Of a stretch of 36,302 bases of DNA, positions 1-6,052 are shown one piece after another. A program made the translations under genes and the position numbers. Within the stretch, counting starts at the first letter, position 1. Every line of letters begins with the position of its first letter. Source of the DNA: Acidobacteriota bacterium (GTDB taxonomy: Bacteria; Acidobacteriota; Vicinamibacteria; Vicinamibacterales; JAFNAJ01); the NCBI GenBank assembly GCA_016789685.1, contig JAEUQQ010000440.1, forward strand, positions 1-36,302, read 5' to 3'. A model generated the notes under the pieces. It was not told the origin of the DNA. It ran no database searches and saw only the letters and a program-made list of their open reading frames with translations.

Positions 1-60
1 ACGATGGTGCATCACCGTGCCGACATAGACGGCCGACCGGCCCGGCGGTGGCGTTACCAC
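1..60 (-). CDS. DUF1365 family protein, N-terminal fragment (runs off the left edge)
   Basis: Only the first 20 codons are present. Starting from a GTG at 60-58, the minus strand reads a short basic leader and then VYVGTVMHHR, which matches the usual opening of DUF1365 proteins (xLYxGxVxHxR). The start overlaps the end of the upstream flavoprotein gene by 7 bases, so the two are translationally coupled. DUF1365 genes commonly sit beside a COG2907 flavoprotein and a cyclopropane-fatty-acid-synthase-type methyltransferase, which is exactly what the neighbour suggests. The DUF1365 biochemical role is not settled; a part in membrane lipid modification is inferred from context. The remainder of the gene lies outside the window, so the call rests on a short motif plus synteny. 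Confidence 0.6.
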   Translation of the reverse strand, partial: MVTPPPGRSAVYVGTVMHHR

Positions 61-1304
61 GTGACACCAAGCCCACGGGCCACGGCCACGGCCGAGACGA
101 GCCCGTCCTCGTGGAAGCCGTAGCGCAGATGCGCGCCGCAGTAGTAGGTGTGCCGCGTGCCGTTGAGCGCGGCGAGCGCCGGCTGCGCGGCGAGCGCCGG
201 ACCGTCGAGGATGGGGTGCGTGTAGTCCATCACCGCCAGCACCTCGCCGTCGAACGGCCGATCGTGGTTGAGCGTGACCGAGAACATCGTGCGACCCGCG
301 TGACCCTGCAGGCGATTGAGCTGGTAGGTCAGCGACACGGGCCGCGACGAGTCGCAGCAGTCCGCGAGGTCCGCGTTCCAGGCCGACCAGGCGGCCTGGC
401 GTCGCGGCAGCATGCTCGTCCCCGTGTGCAGCACGGTGGCGTTGTGCGAGTAGCGGAACGCGCCCAGCAACTTCCGCTCGGCGTCAGACGGGTCGCCGAG
501 CAGGCCGAGTGCCTGGTCGGCGTGCGTGGCGATGACGACCGCATCGAACGCGCGCAGGTCGCCCGAGGCCAGCGTCACGTCGACGCCGCCTTCACGCCGC
601 ACGACACGCCTGACGCCCGTGCCGAGGCGCACCCGGCCGCCGAGGCGGTGCAGGATGGCCTGCACGTAGGTCTGGCTGCCGCCGCTCACCGTGCGCCATC
701 GGGGATGGTCGGTTGCCGAGAGCATCCCGTGGTTGTGCATGAACTGCAGGATGGAACGCGCCGGGAACATCCGCATGTCGTCGAATGACGCCGACCAGAT
801 CGCGCCGGTCAGCGGCAGTACGAAGTGCCGTGCGAGCCCGGTGCCGTAGCCGCCCTCGTCGAGGAACTCGCCGAGCGACACGTCGCCGCCACGTGCACCA
901 GCCAGGAAGGCCTGCCCCCGCCTGAAGAACCGCAGCATGTCGACGAGCATGCCCAGGTGACGCGGGTCGACGAGCCGTCGCGGCTGCGCGAAGAGCGTCG
1001 AAAGCGTGCGAGTCGAGTACTCGAGGTCGCAGCGACGGCACCGCACGCTGAACGACATGTCGGTCTCCTGCGACCGCACGCCGAGTTCGCCGAGCAACCG
1101 GATGAAGTTCGGGTAGGTCGCCGGATTGAACACCAGGAAGCCCGTGTCGAGTGACCAGGACTGGCCCTCGTGCGCGATCCGGTGCGTGTGCGCGTGGCCG
1201 CCCGCCCGTGTGTCGCGTTCGAACAACTCGACATCGTGCGCACGCGAAAGCAGGTGGGCGGCGCCGAGTCCGGCGATCCCCGAACCGATGATGGCGATCT
1301 TCAC
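54..1304 (-). CDS. NAD/FAD-binding flavoprotein of the COG2907 (amine-oxidase-like) family
   Basis: A 416-residue flavoprotein with a GTG start at 1304. Residues 3-30 form a Rossmann dinucleotide fold (IIGSGIAGLGAAHLLS), followed by the acidic end of the second strand (ELFERD) and the GGHAHTH segment typical of COG2907. The C-terminus has the second FAD contact (YYCGAHLRYGFHEDGLVSA), so the protein looks complete and cytosolic, without signal peptide. The family is related to amine oxidases and phytoene-type desaturases, but its substrate is unknown here. It is co-transcribed with a DUF1365 gene and lies divergent from a short-chain dehydrogenase. In other bacteria this set accompanies a cyclopropane-fatty-acid-type methyltransferase, often under stress or light control, so oxidation of a membrane acyl chain is a reasonable inference, not shown by the sequence. 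Confidence 0.85.
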   Translation of the reverse strand: MKIAIIGSGIAGLGAAHLLSRAHDVELFERDTRAGGHAHTHRIAHEGQSWSLDTGFLVFNPATYPNFIRLLGELGVRSQETDMSFSVRCRRCDLEYSTRTLSTLFAQPRRLVDPRHLGMLVDMLRFFRRGQAFLAGARGGDVSLGEFLDEGGYGTGLARHFVLPLTGAIWSASFDDMRMFPARSILQFMHNHGMLSATDHPRWRTVSGGSQTYVQAILHRLGGRVRLGTGVRRVVRREGGVDVTLASGDLRAFDAVVIATHADQALGLLGDPSDAERKLLGAFRYSHNATVLHTGTSMLPRRQAAWSAWNADLADCCDSSRPVSLTYQLNRLQGHAGRTMFSVTLNHDRPFDGEVLAVMDYTHPILDGPALAAQPALAALNGTRHTYYCGAHLRYGFHEDGLVSAVAVARGLGVTW

Positions 1305-1344
1305 GCGAACACGACGCAGCGGGCTGTGAGAGAGTGGAAACGTT

Positions 1345-1358
1345 CGAGCATGTGCTCG
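1345..1358. promoter_or_regulatory. short inverted repeat in the divergent region before the SDR gene
   Basis: CGAGCA-TG-TGCTCG, two perfect 6-base arms, 21 bases before the preferred SDR start and 41 bases from the start of the flavoprotein gene. Its place between divergent genes suits an operator, but it is short and I recognise no regulator for it. Confidence 0.3.
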
Positions 1359-1378
1359 GGAAAGACGCCTGGAGGGCG

Positions 1379-2155
1379 ATGAAGGATCCTGGATTGGCAG
1401 GGGCGCGCGTGTGGCTCACGGGCGCGAGCAGCGGTATCGGCGAGGCCATGGTGCCGGTGCTGGTCGACGCCGGTGCGCGCGTCGCCATCAGTGCGCGCCG
1501 CACGGAACCCCTCGATGCTCTGGCGGCGACGCACCCTAACCGGGTAGTCGTCGTGCCCTGCGACGTCACCGACCGTGCAGCGGTGGCCGCCGCCGCGCGT
1601 GCAGTCATCGCCGAATTCGGCGGCCTCGACCTCGCCATCCTCAATGCCGGCGGCAGCGCGCCGTTCTCGGCCGCCCAGTTCTCGACCACACCGTTCACCC
1701 AGGTGTTCGGCCTCAACTACTTCGGCGTGCTGCACGCCGTCGAGGCCGTCCTGCCCACGATGCAGGCGCAGCGCTCGGGACACCTGGCAGTAATCTCGAG
1801 TGCATCGGCCTACAACCCGATGGCGTCGCTCACCGCGTACGGGGCGTCGAAGGCCGCCATCTCGTACACCATGGACGCCCTGCGCGACGAGCTGGCGCCG
1901 TGGCATATCGACGTCTCGGTGGTCTGCCCGGGCTTCATCCGGACCCCGTTGACCGCGCGCAACGGCCGGATGCCCTTCCTGCTCGAGCCGGACGAGGCCG
2001 CGCGCCGCATCGTCGAGGGCCTGGCTGCCCGTCGGCCCGAGGTGCACTTCCCGCGGCGGCTGACCTGGCCGCTCAAGCTCGTGCGGCGGCTGCCCGGCCC
2101 CTGGCGTCGGGCACTCCTGCGGCGCGTCGCTCCCCGCCGGACCATGCTGGACTGA
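1379..2155 (+). CDS. short-chain dehydrogenase/reductase (SDR family)
   Basis: A classical SDR of 258 residues. The cofactor motif TGASSGIG is at residues 14-21, followed by the NAG motif (LNAGG) and the catalytic Ser plus Tyr-x3-Lys pair (YGASK). The ATG at 1379 is preferred because GGAGGG lies four bases upstream; a GTG at 1334 would add 15 residues but has a poorer ribosome site and would place a small palindrome inside the gene. The C-terminal 30 residues are rich in Arg and Pro (PRRLTWPLKLVRRLPGPWRR), a tail seen in membrane-associated SDRs. It is divergent from the COG2907/DUF1365 pair, with which such SDRs are frequently clustered. The substrate cannot be read from the sequence; lipid carbonyl or hydroxyl chemistry is inferred from the neighbours. 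Confidence 0.85.
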   Translation: MKDPGLAGARVWLTGASSGIGEAMVPVLVDAGARVAISARRTEPLDALAATHPNRVVVVPCDVTDRAAVAAAARAVIAEFGGLDLAILNAGGSAPFSAAQFSTTPFTQVFGLNYFGVLHAVEAVLPTMQAQRSGHLAVISSASAYNPMASLTAYGASKAAISYTMDALRDELAPWHIDVSVVCPGFIRTPLTARNGRMPFLLEPDEAARRIVEGLAARRPEVHFPRRLTWPLKLVRRLPGPWRRALLRRVAPRRTMLD

Positions 2156-2189
2156 CCTGCCCGGGCGCACATTCCTGTTGACCGAAGGA

Positions 2190-2213
2190 TTGCAGAGTGA
2201 TATCACTTTGCAA
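2190..2213. promoter_or_regulatory. 24-bp palindromic operator candidate upstream of the SPFH gene
   Basis: A 24-base inverted repeat in which 11 of 12 base pairs match (only 2195/2208 fails). The core AGTGATATCACT is perfectly symmetric and the arms end in TTGCA and TGCAA. It is strikingly AT-rich against the flanking GC-rich DNA. It ends 34 bases before the SPFH start codon, so it would overlap the promoter or early leader. The operon it precedes encodes a ribbon-helix-helix DNA-binding protein, the simplest candidate to bind it. A GTG at 2197 lies inside the palindrome and is therefore an unlikely start codon. Confidence 0.7.
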
Positions 2214-2247
2214 GCAACGCACGCCTGGGTCAAAGGGGGCCCACACG

Positions 2248-3117
2248 ATGATTCGCGAACGTCAGCTCTCCACGCTCAACGGGGGATTCGTCCTGCTCGT
2301 GCTTCTCGCCGCGACGGCACTGGCCACCTGGTGGCTCATCATCGGCATCAGGGCCGAGTCGCCGTTTGACGCCATCGGCGGTGGGCTCGCCCTCACGCTC
2401 CTCCTCTTCATGCTGGCGGGCCTGTTCGTGGTCAACCCGAACGAGGCCCAGGTCGTGCAGCTCTTCGGCAACTACGTGGGCACCGTGAAGTCGCCGGGCC
2501 TGCGCTGGGCCAACCCGTTCTATTCGAAGAAGAAGCTGTCACTGCGCGTGCGCAACTTCGAGAGCGGCCACCTCAAGGTCAACGACCTCGAGGGCAACCC
2601 CATCGAAATCGCGGCCGTGGTCGTGTGGCGGGTCGTCGAGACCGCCGAGGCGGTGTTCGAAGTCGACGACTACGAGCACTACGTCAAGGTCCAGAGCGAG
2701 TCGGCGCTGCGCAACCTCGCCACGAGCTACGCCTATGACGCACACGACGATCACACCCGTTCGTTGCGGGGCCACACGAACGATGTCGCCGAGCACCTCA
2801 AGCGCGAGATCCAGGAACGCCTCAACAAGGCCGGCGTCGAGGTGATCGAGGCGCGCATCTCGCACCTGGCCTATGCGCCAGAGATCGCCGCCGCGATGCT
2901 CCAGCGGCAGCAGGCCGGCGCGATCATCGCGGCACGGCAGCGCATCGTCGAGGGCGCGGTCGGGATGGTCGAAATGGCGCTGGCGATGCTCTCGAAGAAG
3001 GAGATCGTCACGCTCGACGAGGAGCGCAAGGCCGCGATGGTGAGCAACCTGCTCGTCGTCCTCTGCGGTGAGCGCGGCGCCCAGCCCATCGTCAATACCG
3101 GCACGATCTACCAGTAA
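2248..3117 (+). CDS. SPFH/band-7 domain membrane protein
   Basis: A 289-residue protein. Two hydrophobic segments at about residues 13-35 and 45-65 anchor it in the membrane. They are followed by a band-7 (stomatin/prohibitin/HflC-type) domain: [20 protein letters not shown], then VRNFES, an [10 protein letters not shown] strand, and the amphipathic helix [20 protein letters not shown] typical of the domain end. The ATG at 2248 follows AAAGGGGG with good spacing and is chosen over the GTG at 2197, which lies in the upstream palindrome. Such proteins form membrane scaffolds and often modulate proteases or membrane stress; no specific role can be read here. A ribbon-helix-helix protein gene follows five bases later, an arrangement suggesting a self-regulated two-gene operon. 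Confidence 0.9.
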   Translation: MIRERQLSTLNGGFVLLVLLAATALATWWLIIGIRAESPFDAIGGGLALTLLLFMLAGLFVVNPNEAQVVQLFGNYVGTVKSPGLRWANPFYSKKKLSLRVRNFESGHLKVNDLEGNPIEIAAVVVWRVVETAEAVFEVDDYEHYVKVQSESALRNLATSYAYDAHDDHTRSLRGHTNDVAEHLKREIQERLNKAGVEVIEARISHLAYAPEIAAAMLQRQQAGAIIAARQRIVEGAVGMVEMALAMLSKKEIVTLDEERKAAMVSNLLVVLCGERGAQPIVNTGTIYQ

Positions 3118-3122
3118 GGCCG

Positions 3123-3317
3123 ATGGCTCGCAAACCGTTCCTGCTGCGGATGGACCCCGAGGTGTTCGACGACCTGCAACGGTGGGCCGACGACGACCTG
3201 CGCAGCCTGAACGGCCAGATCGAGTACCTGCTGCGCGCGGCGCTGCGCGACCGGCGCCGCGGCCCCAGGCGCGAGCCGACGCGCACGACCGGGCCCGAAC
3301 CCGACGAGGGCGCCTAG
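3123..3317 (+). CDS. small ribbon-helix-helix (Arc/MetJ-type) DNA-binding protein
   Basis: A 64-residue protein. Residues 4-42 fit an Arc-type ribbon-helix-helix fold: a beta strand (KPFLLRMD), helix 1 (PEVFDDLQRWADDD), a turn with SLNGQ, and helix 2 (IEYLLRAALRDR). The last 20 residues are Arg/Pro-rich and probably disordered. The gene starts five bases after the SPFH stop codon, so it is co-transcribed with it. Proteins of this fold bind as dimers to short palindromes; the 24-bp palindrome ahead of the operon is the obvious target (inference). It could also be an antitoxin-like repressor, but no toxin gene is adjacent. Confidence 0.8.
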   Translation: MARKPFLLRMDPEVFDDLQRWADDDLRSLNGQIEYLLRAALRDRRRGPRREPTRTTGPEPDEGA

Positions 3318-3323
3318 AACGCA

Positions 3324-3359
3324 CGAGGGGCACGCCACCAGACGGTGACGTGCCCCTCG
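3324..3359. terminator. hairpin between convergent genes, likely two-way terminator
   Basis: A perfect 11-base stem (CGAGGGGCACG with CGTGCCCCTCG), continued after one mismatch by a 4-base inner stem (CACC/GGTG) with an AGAC loop. It lies seven bases after the ribbon-helix-helix gene and 25 bases beyond the end of the convergent minus-strand gene. There is no T-run on either side, so it may rely on Rho or act mainly as an RNA end barrier. Confidence 0.65.
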
Positions 3360-3383
3360 GCAGGTGCTCGACGGATGCGAATC

Positions 3384-3608
3384 CTAGCTTTCTTCTTCGA
3401 AGCCCTCTTCCTCTGACGGCAGGTAGCGGGTCGGTGGGCGCAGCGCCTCGCGGTAGTCGTACAGGGGCAGGTCGCGCACGTGCAGCGGCGACGGGCACCC
3501 GGCACTCTTTTCGTCGACGACGATCGTATAGGGTCGGCCTTCGGGCGCGTCGCGGAACACGACGCGACATCCGCACGCCAACCGAGCGTGTGTGAATCCT
3601 CGACTCAT
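3384..3608 (-). CDS. small conserved-looking protein with a Cys-x-Cys motif, unknown function
   Basis: A 74-residue protein that I do not recognise. It opens with MSRGFTHARLACGCRVVF, giving a C12-x-C14 pair, with a third Cys at 38 (SAGCPSPLHV), and ends in a strongly acidic tail (PSEEEGFEEES). The Cys/His content suggests a small metal-binding or redox fold, but this is a guess. The ATG at 3608 is chosen because GGAGGG lies 10 bases upstream; a longer frame from 3680 would begin on top of a TATGAT hexamer (3681-3676, minus strand) that looks like a -10 box. It sits alone between convergent and tandem neighbours, downstream of the TlpA gene on the same strand, separated by 124 bases with its own likely promoter. 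Confidence 0.6.
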   Translation of the reverse strand: MSRGFTHARLACGCRVVFRDAPEGRPYTIVVDEKSAGCPSPLHVRDLPLYDYREALRPPTRYLPSEEEGFEEES

Positions 3609-3732
3609 GACTGCCGGACCCTCCACGCCCGGGAACCCTGCACGCGTGGGACCGCAGGCCCCGCGCGCACTGCGGATCATACTACGGAACGCCGCAGCCC
3701 CCGGGAGGCGGTGACGGGCCGATGCCGAGCGC

Positions 3733-4302
3733 CTACATCAGCGCGCTGATCTCGCGCTCGAGCTGCGCTTCGCTCGCCAACCCCGCGTGCGTCTTGCAGA
3801 TCCTGCCCTGCCGGTCGATCATCACCGTGATCGGCACGCCGTAGATTGGCCCGTAGGCGTCCTGCACGTCCTCGCGGCCAAGACCGACGAGCAACGGGTA
3901 GTTGATGCCGTACTTCTCGGCGAACGGCTTGAGGTTTTCGGCTGGATCATCGACCGACAGTCCGAGGAAGGCCACGCCCTGGTCGCGGTACTTGTCCTGG
4001 AGCTTCACGAACGACGGGATCTCGTACTTGCAGGGACCGCACCACGTCGCCCAGAAGTTGAGGAGGACGATCTTGCCCTTGTAGTCAGCCAGGCTGACAT
4101 CGGCGCCGTTCATGTCCTTGAGGGTGAACGGCGGCGCCATCTTTCCGCTGGCGTCGCACACACCGCCCGCCGCCGGCGCGACCGATGCCGACTGTCCCTG
4201 CGCCGACACGCTGGGCATGCCGGTGCTCCGCGGCCAGAACGGCACTGACGCGAGGCCCAGGCCCAGGCACGCCGCCGCGACGAGAATCCACTTGCTCTTC
4301 AT
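3733..4302 (-). CDS. TlpA-family thiol-disulfide oxidoreductase, exported
   Basis: A 189-residue protein. The N-terminal hydrophobic segment (about residues 4-20, ending near SVSAQG) is a signal peptide or membrane anchor. It is followed by an AhpC/TSA-Redoxin-type thioredoxin fold with the catalytic NFWATWCGPCKYEIP motif and the cis-proline segment GVPITVMID. The protein should therefore act in the periplasm as a disulfide reductase or in cytochrome-maturation-type thiol exchange. The ATG at 4302 has GGAG seven bases upstream. It is the third gene of an operon with an ECF sigma factor and its anti-sigma factor, 22 bases downstream of the latter. This links the thioredoxin to an envelope stress circuit, either as target gene or as a partner acting on cysteines of the anti-sigma factor (inference). 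Confidence 0.9.
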   Translation of the reverse strand: MKSKWILVAAACLGLGLASVPFWPRSTGMPSVSAQGQSASVAPAAGGVCDASGKMAPPFTLKDMNGADVSLADYKGKIVLLNFWATWCGPCKYEIPSFVKLQDKYRDQGVAFLGLSVDDPAENLKPFAEKYGINYPLLVGLGREDVQDAYGPIYGVPITVMIDRQGRICKTHAGLASEAQLEREISALM

Positions 4303-4324
4303 GATGGCTCCAGGACGTCTCCGC

Positions 4325-5140
4325 TCAGCGCGCGTGCGCCCGCATGAACTCCACGACACGGTCGGGCACAGCCGACGTGGCCCCCACCAGGGCATAGGTG
4401 CGTCCACCGTGCGTCCACGACCTCGTATCGACTCCCATTATGGGCAGGTTGGCCGCCAGCGCGTCAACCGTCGACGGGACGATGAAGAGCGACAGGCGAT
4501 GCCCGCCGACCTCGTACAACACGTGCGCCATCTGCCCCTCGCCGGCGATGCAGCGGCGGAGCCCGATCAGCGTGACGCCGGCCGTGGCATCCGAGGGCGG
4601 CACGCTGACGTTCCAGCCGCGATCGGCACGCCACGAGGCTTCCAGGGCCTCGTGCGACACGCCCGCATGCCCGCCATCGATCAGCAGGCACTTGTAGTGA
4701 TCGAGTGCGAGTTGCGCTGCAAACAGCCGGTCTCCCCCGAACGTGCCGACGACGAACACACCGCCGACTGCGAGGACCAGCGCGGCGGCCACTGACCAGC
4801 GGGCGACGGTCGTCGACCAGCGACGCCGCGACACCGGAGCGCCCTCGCCCCCGGCCGACGCGGCGGCCGTGGCCACGGGGAACGGCACCACCACGGCCGG
4901 CGACGCCCCGCGCACCTCGCGTGCGACCGCGGCGCGCAGTTCGGCAGGCGCCGTACCGCGCAGCGTCGCCGCGTGCTGCACGACCAGGGCGCGGGTCGCC
5001 TCCTGGGCGTCGATGTCGGCCGCGCAGGCGCGACATGTCGCGGCGTGCGCCGCGATCGCGGCGGCGACGCCGGGGGCGACTTCGCCATCGATCCACGCAC
5101 CTGCCCGCTCACGGACGTCGTCACAACTCAGCACACTCAT
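4325..5140 (-). CDS. zinc-finger anti-sigma factor, single membrane span
   Basis: A 271-residue protein. The N-terminal ZAS (zf-HC2) domain has C6 and the signature H32-x3-C36-x2-C39 (HAATCRAC), which in this family binds zinc and holds the sigma factor. One transmembrane segment lies at about residues 112-135 (VAAALVLAVGGVFVVG), placing residues 140-271 in the periplasm. That outer domain has two lone cysteines, C151 (HYKCLLID) and C197 (LRRCIAG), which could form a sensing disulfide. The start codon overlaps the sigma-factor stop codon (ATGA), with GGAGGA just upstream, so the pair is translated together. Only 22 bases separate it from the TlpA-like thioredoxin gene. The likely role is to keep the ECF sigma factor inactive until a periplasmic redox or envelope signal arrives. 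Confidence 0.85.
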   Translation of the reverse strand: MSVLSCDDVRERAGAWIDGEVAPGVAAAIAAHAATCRACAADIDAQEATRALVVQHAATLRGTAPAELRAAVAREVRGASPAVVVPFPVATAAASAGGEGAPVSRRRWSTTVARWSVAAALVLAVGGVFVVGTFGGDRLFAAQLALDHYKCLLIDGGHAGVSHEALEASWRADRGWNVSVPPSDATAGVTLIGLRRCIAGEGQMAHVLYEVGGHRLSLFIVPSTVDALAANLPIMGVDTRSWTHGGRTYALVGATSAVPDRVVEFMRAHAR

Positions 5141-5739
5141 TCCTCCGCCTGCGTGGCGCCGCCCGGCCTCGTGGCCAGGCGGCTCGTCGCCAGGGCTTTC
5201 TGCAAGAGACGCCTGCCGCGGGCGATCCGTGACATGACGGTGCCGATGGGCACCTCGAGGATGCCGGCGATCTCGGCGTACGAGAACTCCTCGACATCGC
5301 GCAGCCAGACCGCCTGCCGGTACGCCTCGGGCAGGGCGTCGAGGGCGTTTCGGAGTTCGGCGGCCGTTGCGGCGCGTATCAGTTCGCCCTCGGGGGTCGG
5401 GGCGCTGGCGGCGGCCGGGGCCTGTTCGACGATCTCGCTGTCGATGTCGACGGGGCTGCGTCCCGCCCCGCGCCTCCCGTTCCTGAACGTGTTGTGCAGG
5501 ATGGTGAAGAGCCAGCCCCGCAGGTTGGTCCCGGGCTCGAAGCGGTGGCCGAAGCGGAGGACCTTGACGAACGTGTCCTGCACCAGGTCCTGGGCGGCGT
5601 GCGCGTCGCGTGTCAGTCGCAGCGCGGCCGCGTGCAGGGCATCGAGGTACTGGACGGCCTCGACGTCGACGCTCGACGTGGCCGGCCGTTCCGCCCAGGG
5701 CGGCGGCATCGGAGGCTCAGGCATGCGACATGCGGGCAT
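5137..5739 (-). CDS. ECF-family RNA polymerase sigma factor
   Basis: A protein of about 200 residues with the two sigma-70 regions kept in ECF factors. Region 2 covers YLDALHAAALRLTRDAHAAQDLVQDTFVKVLRF and the FEPGTNLRGWLFTILHNTFRN promoter-melting helix. Region 4 covers ALDALPEAYRQAVWLRDVEEFSYAEIAGIL and the recognition helix VPIGTVMSRIARGRRLL. The exact start is uncertain: ATG codons at 5739, 5724 and 5709 are all in frame and none has a strong ribosome site. A candidate ECF-type promoter ends about 22 bases before 5739, which fits that start. It overlaps the anti-sigma gene by four bases and the TlpA-like gene follows, forming one operon that is probably self-activated. Confidence 0.9.
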   Translation of the reverse strand: MPACRMPEPPMPPPWAERPATSSVDVEAVQYLDALHAAALRLTRDAHAAQDLVQDTFVKVLRFGHRFEPGTNLRGWLFTILHNTFRNGRRGAGRSPVDIDSEIVEQAPAAASAPTPEGELIRAATAAELRNALDALPEAYRQAVWLRDVEEFSYAEIAGILEVPIGTVMSRIARGRRLLQKALATSRLATRPGGATQAEE

Positions 5740-5760
5740 CCCAGGGGCCACGCGTTGTCG

Positions 5761-5786
5761 AACACCGCGTCGGCCGGGTGTATTCC
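5761..5786 (-). promoter_or_regulatory. candidate ECF-type promoter of the sigma/anti-sigma/TlpA operon
   Basis: Reading the minus strand, GGAATA (5786-5781) is followed after 17 bases by GTTCGA (from 5763). This resembles the GGAA(C/T)-N16-18-GT(T/C) architecture common to ECF promoters. The transcription start would fall near 5755, leaving a leader of about 16 bases before the ATG at 5739. Self-activation of such operons is usual. A similar GGAAC-N17-GTC arrangement lies upstream of the cytochrome gene at 31055. Confidence 0.4.
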
Positions 5787-5961
5787 CGCGACCGGAGTAT
5801 ACGTCACCGGCGGTTTACGTCCGCCGTCGCCAGGCGACGGGGCCTTGCACTCGAACGTGGACGATAGGTTGCCGCACCGCGGGTATTTATGGGGTTTTTT
5901 GGCGACGCGCTGCGGCGCAACCCTTGCAGCGCGTGCCGCAGCATTGTGTGAACCCATTGCG

Positions 5962-5991
5962 TTGCGAGGGCGGTCATAGAGCGAGTAACAT
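5962..5991 (+). promoter_or_regulatory. candidate sigma-70 promoter of the peptidase-propeller-barrel gene
   Basis: TTGCGA (5962-5967), an 18-base spacer, then TAACAT (5986-5991). Transcription would start near 5998, giving a leader of about 55 bases that includes the GAGGTGAGGG ribosome site. Both hexamers match the consensus in four of six positions, so this is moderate evidence. Confidence 0.4.
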
Positions 5992-6052
5992 GCCGGACCG
6001 ACCCGGAGAATCGCTCTCGCATCGCGTTCCCGGCTACCTCGAGGTGAGGGTT

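Larger units (their letters stand above)
5740..6052. other. divergent intergenic region, no gene seen
   Basis: This 313-base stretch separates the sigma operon (minus strand) from the peptidase-propeller-barrel gene (plus strand). I see no coding potential. It holds the ECF-type promoter candidate near 5761-5786, a short hairpin GTCGC-CAG-GCGAC near 5828, an isolated AT-rich patch with six T's (5883-5900), a nested inverted repeat (GCTGCGGC at 5909-5916 with GCCGCAGC at 5935-5942, inner GCAA-CCC-TTGC), and a plausible sigma-70 promoter at 5962-5991. The T-run is not preceded by a convincing stem, so I do not call a terminator there. Confidence 0.5.

Noticed and set aside
2197-2247. GTG start at 2197 for the SPFH gene
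   Set aside because: It lies inside the 24-bp palindrome, has no ribosome site, and would put extra polar residues before the first membrane span.
5883-5900. AT-rich patch with six T's as an intrinsic terminator
   Set aside because: No stable stem directly precedes the T-run, and it lies between divergent genes, where a terminator is not expected.
4973-6052. N-terminal extension of 360 codons for the peptidase-propeller-barrel protein
   Set aside because: It would cover the sigma and anti-sigma genes on the other strand. The signal peptide and ribosome site place the start at 6053.
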